Shown here: piece by piece, positions 1 to 5,277 of the stretch
Layout: each line of letters opens with the position of its first letter
Position numbering within the stretch: the stretch's first letter is position 1
Origin: Chrysiogenales bacterium
GTDB taxonomy: Bacteria; Acidobacteriota; Aminicenantia; UBA2199
Reading direction: 5' to 3'
Assembly (NCBI GenBank): GCA_004525465.1
Contig: SPCN01000053.1
Location: 1 to 11,228, forward strand
DNA: 11,228 bases
The notes under the pieces: generated by a model
Seen by the model: the letters and a program-made list of their open reading frames with translations, nothing else
What the model was told of the DNA's origin: nothing
Database searches by the model: none
Position numbers and translations under genes: made by a program

Positions 1-282
1 AACTGTTGTCTTTCCCGCCTGCAGCATGCCGCTGCCGCCGCTGAATGGGGTGCGCGCGGTGTTTTCATCTATCCCGGTCTCATGGTCGGAAAGCTCATTG
101 AAAAGGTTCACGGCCATATGGGACAGCACCACTCCGGCCAGAAGCAGCAGGGAATGGCCGAGATGACCGAAGCCATGCCAGTGCGCCGTGGCGATACCGA
201 CCAGGGTCAAGGCCACCGACAGGATCAAAAAAGGAGCTCGTATCTGCTGGATCCAGACGGTGAAGCGATTGTCTTGCGGCAG
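1..282 (-). CDS. UbiA-family prenyltransferase (MenA-like), N-terminal part, runs off left edge
   Basis: Reading the minus strand from 282 to 1 gives 94 open codons. The protein should be an integral membrane prenyltransferase that attaches an isoprenoid chain to an aromatic quinone precursor. The hallmark seen is the first Asp-rich motif NELSDHETGID (residues 62-72, N-x3-D-x5-D), which in the UbiA/MenA family binds Mg-diphosphate, followed by RTPFSGGSGML. A first TM segment spans about residues 17-33 (after WIQQIRAP) and a second about 43-60. The rest, including the second Asp motif, lies outside the window. No ATG, GTG or TTG lies between the in-frame upstream TAA and the conserved WIQQIRAP segment. 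The best start is CTG at 280-282, five bases after GAGGAGG (288-294), and a well-spaced promoter lies at 316-344. The family call is firm. The choice between menaquinone, ubiquinone and another substrate is open, and the CTG start is an inference. Confidence 0.85.
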   Translation of the reverse strand, partial: MPQDNRFTVWIQQIRAPFLILSVALTLVGIATAHWHGFGHLGHSLLLLAGVVLSHMAVNLFNELSDHETGIDENTARTPFSGGSGMLQAGKTTV

Positions 283-287
283 GGGAA

Positions 288-294
288 CCTCCTC
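288..294 (-). promoter_or_regulatory. Shine-Dalgarno GAGGAGG before a CTG start
   Basis: On the minus strand GAGGAGG is followed by TTCCC and then CTG. It is the only strong ribosome binding site in the short leader and sets the start of the prenyltransferase at 282. The next in-frame ATG lies inside the second membrane segment, too late for a working protein. Confidence 0.65.
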
Positions 295-315
295 GCTGTG
301 GGCGGCGGTTTCTCG

Positions 316-344
316 ATTTTAAAGCAAGTCGGCAAATTTTGCAA
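316..344 (-). promoter_or_regulatory. sigma-70-like promoter of the UbiA-family gene
   Basis: On the minus strand a -35 TTGCAA (339-344) and a -10 TAAAAT (316-321) are separated by exactly 17 bases. The predicted transcription start near 309 would give a leader of about 27 bases before the CTG start, with the SD in between. Confidence 0.55.
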
Positions 345-406
345 TGCGGCCCAGCGGTTTTTTAGGGATTTGCCGGAGAACACGGCAAGTGGCCAGGCGC
401 CAACCG

Positions 407-435
407 TTGCGGCAAAGAGCGCTTTCTGCTACCAT
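407..435 (+). promoter_or_regulatory. possible promoter of the SurA_N-yhaM operon
   Basis: TTGCGG (407-412), a 17-base spacer and TACCAT (430-435) give a weak sigma-70-like promoter. The predicted start near 442 would leave a leader of about 45 bases before the ATG at 488. The -35 matches only in its first three bases, so this is tentative. Confidence 0.35.
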
Positions 436-487
436 TTAACCATGATGCGCCAAATCGCACAATTCTTCACTGCCAAAGGGTCCGACC

Positions 488-1117
488 ATGGTCGCTAAAG
501 CCCTGGTTTGCCTGTTCATTCTGCTCCAACCCGGGCCGATCCTGGTCGACAAGATCGCCGCCACGGTCAACGAGGAGATCATCACCATCCACGATATCGA
601 GCGGGCCATTGCCTTTTTCCCCCTGCTCAGGCAAAACAAGGAATCGGAAGAGAATTTCTATTTCCGTATCCTGAGCGACTTGATCACTTACAAAACGATT
701 GCCCTCGAATTCGGCGATGAATTCAACCTTAGTGAAGAGGATTTCGAAATGGTGCAAAGGCAGATCCTGCAAAAGGCCGGATCCCTGGAAAAATTACTGG
801 CCATGCTGAACGATTTTGCCATGAACTGGAGCGATTTTGAAGAATTCATCAGGGAAAAAGTCCTTTACGAAAAAGTGCTCAGGGAAAAATTCCAGATTGA
901 GATCACGATACCTTTCAATGAGATTGAGGAGTTTTTCAATCACGAGTACCTGCCCTCGCAGAAGCAGCTCGGCCTTGAACCGCGGATCCTGGTCGAAATG
1001 GCTCCGGGAATCGAAAAATACCTGCGCAAACTGCGAACGGAAGAGCAGCTCTCTGCCTGGCTGAACGATATTCGCTCCTCTTACAAGATCGAGACCAAGC
1101 TAAGGAGTCCCCAATGA
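488..1117 (+). CDS. SurA N-terminal-domain protein without parvulin PPIase domain (periplasmic chaperone-like)
   Basis: The 209-residue protein has a short hydrophobic N-terminus (about residues 5-20) that could be a signal peptide or anchor. It then has the SurA-type core: DKIAATVNEEIIT (21-33), the HDIERAI helix, and a long helical stretch with a LIxxK-like segment around 65-72. In SurA and PrsA-like proteins this domain binds unfolded outer-membrane proteins. A parvulin domain of about 90 residues should follow, but here only about 70 residues remain, ending in a helix (EEQLSAWLNDIRSSYKIETKL) like the C-terminal helix of SurA proteins. It is therefore likely a chaperone without isomerase activity. 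The start at 488 has AAAGGG seven bases upstream. The last codons overlap the next gene by ATGA, so the two are probably translationally coupled. There is no lipobox. The domain call is fairly sure; function is inferred. Confidence 0.75.
   Translation: MVAKALVCLFILLQPGPILVDKIAATVNEEIITIHDIERAIAFFPLLRQNKESEENFYFRILSDLITYKTIALEFGDEFNLSEEDFEMVQRQILQKAGSLEKLLAMLNDFAMNWSDFEEFIREKVLYEKVLREKFQIEITIPFNEIEEFFNHEYLPSQKQLGLEPRILVEMAPGIEKYLRKLRTEEQLSAWLNDIRSSYKIETKLRSPQ
1102..1107 (+). promoter_or_regulatory. Shine-Dalgarno AAGGAG for the YhaM-like gene
   Basis: AAGGAG lies six bases before the ATG at 1114, inside the 3' end of the upstream gene. This fixes the start of the exoribonuclease and supports the ATGA overlap. 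Confidence 0.8.
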
Positions 1118-2082
1118 ACCTTTTTGATAAGAGCAAGGGAGCCCCTCGTTTCATCGATAGCCTGCAGACCGGCGAAAATGTGAGCTGGTTTTACCGCGTC
1201 CAGGAAATCGTCAAAAAAAAGACCAAGAACGGCGACGATTTTCTCGACCTGACCCTAATGGACAAGACCGGACGCCTGCCGGCCAAGGTCTGGAGCAACG
1301 TCGGGGAATATCACAAATTGCTCCGGGCCGGGGACATCTACAAGATCAGCGGTGAAATCAGGGACTACCGGGGGAAAAAACAGATCACTGTCAGCCATTT
1401 GCGCGCCCTTGTTTCCGGAGACCCCGGCTTCGATCCCGGCGATTTCAATGAAACCCCGCCTTTTGACAGCGAGGCGCTTCTGGCTGAAGCCTTTACTTTG
1501 CTGGATGGCAACCTCAGCGATCCCCACTTGCGCAGACTAGGCGAATTGTTCAAAGAAGAATACGGACCGGTCTTCAGTCAGGCCTACGGTGCCCAAAAAA
1601 TTCATCACGCCTTTGCCGGAGGCCTGCTGCAGCACACCCATTCGCTGCTGAAGATGATCCTGGCTATTGCCCCCCACTACGATCTGGACAAGGAATTGCT
1701 GCTCATAGGCGCCCTGTTTCACGATATCGGTAAAACCGCCGAATTCAAGACCCAACCGGCACTGGAGACAACCCTGGCCGGCGGACTGCTCGGCCACCTG
1801 GTCATCAGCCTGAAGATTTTTCTAGAAATGAAGAACAAGGTCACCGATTTCCCGGAAGCCCTCAGCATCCGTATCCAGCACCTGATAGTCTCCCACCACG
1901 GCCAAAAGGAATATGGCTCACCCGAAGTTCCAAAAACAAAAGAAGCATATCTTCTGCACCTGCTTGATCTGCTGGACTCGCGCCTTAACATTTTCAGCGA
2001 ACAACTCAAGAACGGCGAAGCCCAAAAACTCTTTTCAGATTTCAACCAGGCATTGGGAACCCGGATACTTTTAAACAAATGA
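1114..2082 (+). CDS. yhaM: YhaM-family 3'-5' exoribonuclease (OB-fold + HD domain)
   Basis: The product has 322 residues, close to the usual YhaM length of about 314. Residues 15-105 form an OB-type nucleic-acid-binding domain (FLDLTLMDKTGRLPAKVW, then a GDIYKISG strand). Residues 145-310 form an HD metal-dependent phosphohydrolase domain. Visible metal-ligand candidates are H164-H165, H174/H176 in QHTH, the HD pair H203-D204 in FHDIGK, and H261-H262 in SHHG, followed by LLDLLDS. YhaM proteins degrade RNA or single-stranded DNA from the 3' end in the cytoplasm and are thought to act in RNA turnover or DNA repair. The gene overlaps both its neighbours by four bases (ATGA), so the three form one operon. 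No part of the catalytic site appears lost. A generic HD phosphohydrolase is the only real alternative. Confidence 0.88.
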   Translation: MNLFDKSKGAPRFIDSLQTGENVSWFYRVQEIVKKKTKNGDDFLDLTLMDKTGRLPAKVWSNVGEYHKLLRAGDIYKISGEIRDYRGKKQITVSHLRALVSGDPGFDPGDFNETPPFDSEALLAEAFTLLDGNLSDPHLRRLGELFKEEYGPVFSQAYGAQKIHHAFAGGLLQHTHSLLKMILAIAPHYDLDKELLLIGALFHDIGKTAEFKTQPALETTLAGGLLGHLVISLKIFLEMKNKVTDFPEALSIRIQHLIVSHHGQKEYGSPEVPKTKEAYLLHLLDLLDSRLNIFSEQLKNGEAQKLFSDFNQALGTRILLNK

Positions 2083-2384
2083 ACCAGCCACCGCCACGCT
2101 GCCCGGCCTGCGGCTCCAGCGCCACCCTGCCGTTCGAAAACAAAGAGACTTCCTCCGCTGACGAATCTTTTGCCGAGATTATGCTCACTGTATTCATTTT
2201 TTTCCTGTCCCTTTTCCTTGTCTTTTTGCTTTTCCTGCTGAGCCGCGCCAGCCTCCCGTTCACCATGATCATGATCCTGGCGGGTTTTTTGTTTTGGCGC
2301 CGTAAAAAGGAAAAGCACCGGGAAGCGAAAAGACCGGAGCACACCTTTGTATGTTTGGATTGCAGCCGGAATTTCAGGGCGTGA
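2079..2384 (+). CDS. small zinc-ribbon membrane protein (two TM helices between two CxxC knuckles)
   Basis: This 101-residue protein of no recognised family starts with the ATGA overlap after the exoribonuclease. It has a zinc knuckle CPAC at residues 8-11 and a second CLDC at 92-95 in a typical zinc-ribbon context (FVCLDCSRNF). Between them are two hydrophobic segments (about 34-54 and 60-73) followed by a basic stretch RRKKEKHREAKR. Two helices bring both ends to the same side, which by the positive-inside rule is the cytoplasm. The two knuckles could thus join into one zinc ribbon. It lies last in the operon and stops directly against the convergent gene. Function unknown. Reading frame, coupling and spaced cysteines make it a real gene. 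Confidence 0.75.
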   Translation: MNQPPPRCPACGSSATLPFENKETSSADESFAEIMLTVFIFFLSLFLVFLLFLLSRASLPFTMIMILAGFLFWRRKKEKHREAKRPEHTFVCLDCSRNFRA

Positions 2385-4187
2385 TCAAAAAAAACGGGTG
2401 CTTTCCTTGTAGGAAACTTCACCCCTCAGCACCCGGTTGAAAACCTTCTGGGCGATGGTCTGGTTCCCGCCCTCGGAGATTTTTTTGTCCAGGTGGGCCA
2501 GGTTGCTTTTCTGGAAATGGGCCCGATCCTTGTTTTCCATGGTGAAGATCTCGTAGAAAATTTCATCATGGCTGCTGCCGCTGGACTGGCATTCCGCACA
2601 GCCCTTTTCCTGAAAAATCTTGTAGTCGATGGTCAATTTCTTGTTTTTAAAGAGTTCGCGGGCTGATTGCGGATGAGCTGTTTTGCAGTGCGGGCAAAGA
2701 ATTTTCACCTGGCGCTGAAATATCACCAGGCGCAGGTTCTCAACCAGAAAGGACGGCGGGACTTCGTTTTCAACTTGCATTTTTTCAAAAATTTCCTCAT
2801 AGGAAAAACCCTGCAATTCGATGAAAAGCTTGCCCATTTCCACGAAATTCAGAAACTGGCGATTGTAGCTTTTCTGAAAGTAATCAAACAAGAACATGGA
2901 ATCGGGTTTGTAAAAAAGCAGGTTCTTGTACACGGCGTCGCTGACATCGCCGCCCTGGTTTTCGATCTGAAAGAAGCGCTCGTTGCGCAGCACCACGGCG
3001 CTTTCCACAGTGGCGAGCCGTTCGCCGCTCAGCGTATTCATAAGTGCATAAAGGCTTTCATTGGCTTTGTTGTAGGCCGGCCCCGCCACGATGAACAAGC
3101 CGTTTGGTTTTTGCAAGACAGACTGGATCCGCTCCACTTCGTCGCGCTCAAGATTCAACTCTGCGATCTTTTTGGCAAAATCCTTCAGGTTGTTGAATTT
3201 AAAACGGATGTTTTCCTGGTCGCCGCCTGAATAGTAGAGCACCTTGATTTTTAAATGGCTGAATTTTTTGCTCAGGTTCAGCCAGGATTCCTGTGGTGTA
3301 TGTTTTTCCTCGCGCTTGAACCCGCAGATTTCCTTTATCTTTTTAAAAAATTCCCTCGGGTCATCGATGGGCTGATCGAAGCGGGAGAGAGATTCTCCGT
3401 TGCGAAAGAAAATAGCGAGTTGGCCGGATTTGAATTCAAAAAAAACATCGGAAACCTTGGCTTGAACCGCCGATTTGACCAGCGAATTCAAAATGCGGAT
3501 ATATTTGGTGCTTTCCAGCGAAGTATAAATCTTGATATCCTTTTCAGTATTTTTCAGGTTTTTCAGCAGGTTTTCAATTTCTTCTTTCTGGGCCAGGTAG
3601 GGGATCAATTTATATTTTTGCAGTTCTCCCTGATTTTTTAATTTTGGGAGATCATTGACTGAATAAAAAGCGAAACGCAGCACCTGCCCGCCGGCGATCT
3701 CCTGGATCTCAATGGGCACGATCTTCTGATCCAGACAGAATTCCTTGCCGATCTGGAATATCAATCCCGTGTCCACGGTGATGTTTTTCAAGTCGATCTT
3801 CTCGATGCTATTCTGGTTGAGCAGGTAAAGCTGAAGCTCGTCCGGGGTGATCAGCGACATCATGATCAGGACTTCCCCCAGCTTTTTGTTGACGATGCGC
3901 TGCTTGTCCAACGCCGTGCCCAACTGCTCGATGGAGATTTTGCCGGCCTTGACCAATATTTCTCCGATCTTCAAGTATATGGAATCACGGGCTGCCTTGT
4001 TTTCGGCCAGCATCTCCTTGGGACAATGCTTCACATACGTTTTTTTGTAATCTTCTGAAGCGTTGCAAAAACACTTCAGACAGAAAGGACATATTTTTGT
4101 CGGGGTGGAATGGCTGCAGTCGGTGGCCGCAACCGCGTCAAATTCGGTCGTGCAATGCCAGCACTTGATGATGTACGATTTGGTCAT
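2385..4187 (-). CDS. GspE/PilB-fold protein with degenerate ATPase site (probable pseudo-ATPase)
   Basis: The intact 600-codon frame has four parts. First is a Cys-rich N-terminus with C9xxC12, C33xxC36, C39, C41 and C55. Second is an MshEN/GspE_N-type domain (about 72-160: LKIGEILVKAGKIS, then KKLGEVLIMMSLITPDEL). Third is a GspE/PilB secretion-ATPase-like domain (about 225-490). Fourth is the C-terminal zinc tetracysteine CPHC (498-501) and CAEC (530-533), typical of GspE. QKPNGLFIVAGP (359-370) aligns with the segment leading into Walker A, but the loop reads GPAYNKANE (369-377) instead of GPTGSGKST. The Asp box reads ATVESAVV and the Walker B region KPDSMFLFDYF, without the usual GE. ATP hydrolysis is therefore unlikely. 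It may act as a structural or regulatory partner of a type IV pilus or type II secretion motor, or bind c-di-GMP through MshEN. The start ATG follows TAAGG by eight bases. Its sequence looks richer in A/T than the flanking genes. Confidence 0.8.
   Translation of the reverse strand: MTKSYIIKCWHCTTEFDAVAATDCSHSTPTKICPFCLKCFCNASEDYKKTYVKHCPKEMLAENKAARDSIYLKIGEILVKAGKISIEQLGTALDKQRIVNKKLGEVLIMMSLITPDELQLYLLNQNSIEKIDLKNITVDTGLIFQIGKEFCLDQKIVPIEIQEIAGGQVLRFAFYSVNDLPKLKNQGELQKYKLIPYLAQKEEIENLLKNLKNTEKDIKIYTSLESTKYIRILNSLVKSAVQAKVSDVFFEFKSGQLAIFFRNGESLSRFDQPIDDPREFFKKIKEICGFKREEKHTPQESWLNLSKKFSHLKIKVLYYSGGDQENIRFKFNNLKDFAKKIAELNLERDEVERIQSVLQKPNGLFIVAGPAYNKANESLYALMNTLSGERLATVESAVVLRNERFFQIENQGGDVSDAVYKNLLFYKPDSMFLFDYFQKSYNRQFLNFVEMGKLFIELQGFSYEEIFEKMQVENEVPPSFLVENLRLVIFQRQVKILCPHCKTAHPQSARELFKNKKLTIDYKIFQEKGCAECQSSGSSHDEIFYEIFTMENKDRAHFQKSNLAHLDKKISEGGNQTIAQKVFNRVLRGEVSYKESTRFF
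2387..2435 (-). terminator. intrinsic terminator inside the 3' coding end of the GspE-like gene
   Basis: On the minus strand CGGGTGCT (2428-2435) pairs perfectly with AGCACCCG (2395-2402), followed at once by eight T (2387-2394) and then the rest of the TGA stop. Inside the loop a second small stem TTTCC/GGAAA (2412-2416 with 2402-2406) stacks on the outer one. The element encodes the last residues of the protein. It has no T-tract in the plus direction, so it should stop only minus-strand transcripts. Confidence 0.6.
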
Positions 4188-4226
4188 AACCGTTACCTTA
4201 TCTCAATATTCATCCATTTTACAGCA

Positions 4227-4255
4227 TTTATAACAAAGCGGAATAAAAAAATCAA
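4227..4255 (-). promoter_or_regulatory. promoter of the GspE-like gene
   Basis: On the minus strand TTGATT (4250-4255) and TATAAA (4227-4232) are separated by 17 bases. The predicted start near 4220 gives a leader of about 33 bases before the ATG at 4187. Confidence 0.6.
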
Positions 4256-4268
4256 TAGTTTCGCTCCA

Positions 4269-4283
4269 TCAGGTAATTCCTGA
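4269..4283. promoter_or_regulatory. inverted repeat TCAGG-N5-CCTGA, possible operator
   Basis: A 5+5 dyad with a TAATT centre lies between the divergent promoters of the GspE-like gene and ferritin. The size and position suit a dimeric repressor site. It does not match a Fur box that I recognise, and a dyad this short could arise by chance. Confidence 0.3.
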
Positions 4284-4317
4284 CCAGCATACAGGATCAA
4301 GAAAATCATAAAATCTG

Positions 4318-4347
4318 TTGGTAAAAAGATGCCATTTATGATATATT
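4318..4347 (+). promoter_or_regulatory. possible promoter of the ferritin gene
   Basis: TTGGTA (4318-4323) and TATATT (4342-4347) are separated by 18 bases. The leader would be short, about 14 bases, with the SD GGAGG (4357-4361) just after the start of transcription. The overlapping TATGAT at 4337-4342 is another possible -10. Confidence 0.4.
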
Positions 4348-4367
4348 TTAAAAATTGGAGGCCGAAG

Positions 4368-4865
4368 ATGATCAGCAAAAAACTCGAGACCGCGTTGAAC
4401 AAACAGATCAATGAGGAGATCTTTTCCGCATATCTGTATCTGTCAATGGCTGCATATTTCCTGTCACTGAACCTGGACGGTTTTGCCGCCTGGATGAAGA
4501 ACCAGGCCCAGGAAGAGATGTCCCACGCCATGAAATTTTTCAATTTCCTGGACGAAATGGGCGGCCGCGTATCACTGTTGGCCGTCAAGGAACCGGAAAA
4601 AAATTGGAAATCTCCCTTGGCGGCTTTCACGGCCGTGTCCCGGCATGAGCAGTATATCACCAGCTGCATCAACGAACTCTACCGTTTGGCCGGCAGCGAA
4701 AAGAACAATCCCACCCAGATCATGCTGCAATGGTTTATCAAGGAGCAGGTTGAGGAGGAATCCACCGCGACCAAAATTGTTTTCAAGTTGACCCAGATCA
4801 AGGACAGCGTCAACGGAATGTGGATACTGGACAAGCAACTGGGGGCACGCGGGACCGGCGCCTGA
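4368..4865 (+). CDS. ftnA: ferritin (FtnA-type iron storage protein)
   Basis: The 165-residue protein matches the length of bacterial non-haem ferritins and has the four-helix-bundle pattern. Ferroxidase residues fall at E. coli FtnA positions: E17 (INEE), E50 and H53 (QEEMSH), E94 (HEQ), Q127 and E130 (EQVEE). It should oxidise Fe(II) and store iron in a cytoplasmic 24-mer. It may also limit oxidative stress, which fits with the aerotolerance-type operon downstream. I start it at 4368, where ATG follows GGAGG by six bases. An ATG 39 bases upstream has no ribosome site and would add residues absent from the family. It has its own promoter region, divergent from the GspE-like gene. No convincing terminator follows; the next gene has a separate promoter. 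The C-terminal tail GARGTGA is unremarkable. Confidence 0.93.
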   Translation: MISKKLETALNKQINEEIFSAYLYLSMAAYFLSLNLDGFAAWMKNQAQEEMSHAMKFFNFLDEMGGRVSLLAVKEPEKNWKSPLAAFTAVSRHEQYITSCINELYRLAGSEKNNPTQIMLQWFIKEQVEEESTATKIVFKLTQIKDSVNGMWILDKQLGARGTGA

Positions 4866-4900
4866 TTTTTCCGGATATTTCCCCCAGTTCATGCGGCGAG

Positions 4901-4930
4901 TTGTTCAAAACGTCTTTTTTTTGCTAGAAT
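4901..4930 (+). promoter_or_regulatory. promoter before the 90-residue gene and Bat-type operon
   Basis: TTGTTC (4901-4906) and TAGAAT (4925-4930) are separated by 18 bases. The spacer holds a run of eight T. Transcription would start near 4937, about 40 bases before the ATG at 4977. Confidence 0.5.
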
Positions 4931-4976
4931 TCAATCTTGCATAAATTTTACAATCCAGACCAGGGAGGCAACTGCG

Positions 4977-5249
4977 ATGGATGAAAAGGTTTTTGATGTG
5001 ACCATGATCTACATCCAGAACACGTCAGCCGGAAACTACAGTTTGGAATTCTATTGCCGCAATAAAAACATCAAACTCAATTTCAGCAATGTCGAGGGGA
5101 TCGAATTAATTGCCAAGATCCCCCTGGAACTAAAAAGTTCTTTCATGCAGTTGGCTGAACACCTGCCCAAGGTCTGGAACATGAAGCTGGGCTACCCCAC
5201 GAATTTCAAGATTAGATACAGCGGCAGGATCACCATTGAGTCCATGTGA
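4977..5249 (+). CDS. hypothetical protein, 90 residues, heads the Bat-type operon
   Basis: I do not recognise this protein. It is soluble with no signal peptide or TM segment. Residues 5-48 alternate as beta strands (VFDVTMIYIQ, YSLEFYC, IKLNFS, IELIAKI). A short amphipathic helix follows (about 50-68, LELKSSFMQLAEHLPKVW), then a final strand pair (NFKIRYSGRITIES). The start is well supported: ATG preceded by AGGGAGG at 4962-4968, eight bases upstream, and a promoter at 4901-4930. The DUF58 gene begins 28 bases after its stop with no SD of its own, so the two are probably co-transcribed and may be coupled. It takes the place where a MoxR AAA+ gene usually stands in such operons but has no P-loop. 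A small adaptor or regulatory role is only a guess. Confidence 0.7.
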   Translation: MDEKVFDVTMIYIQNTSAGNYSLEFYCRNKNIKLNFSNVEGIELIAKIPLELKSSFMQLAEHLPKVWNMKLGYPTNFKIRYSGRITIESM

Positions 5250-5277
5250 GCGCAATTTTGCCTGACCAGACCCGGCC

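Noticed and set aside
484..493. Perfect palindrome GACCATGGTC over the SurA_N start codon
   Set aside because: A 10-bp palindrome is common by chance and the position over the start codon has no further support.
82..498. Open plus-strand frame of 138 codons at the left edge
   Set aside because: The opposite strand encodes a clear UbiA-family prenyltransferase up to 282. The plus frame has no SD, no domain and an unlikely composition.
488..560. Possible lipobox around C8 of the SurA_N protein
   Set aside because: The cysteine is only eight residues in and the preceding residue is V, so it does not fit a lipobox after a signal peptide h-region.
2667..3641. Two long plus-strand frames opposite the GspE-like gene
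   Set aside because: They lack SD sequences and domains and lie wholly antisense to a 600-codon protein with recognisable MshEN and zinc motifs.
4329..4367. Earlier ATG for ferritin adding 13 residues
   Set aside because: It has no SD and overlaps the likely promoter. The ATG at 4368 follows GGAGG and places ferroxidase residues at canonical numbers.
4905..4922. T-run after ferritin as a terminator
   Set aside because: No stable stem precedes the eight T; the run instead forms the spacer of a well-placed promoter.
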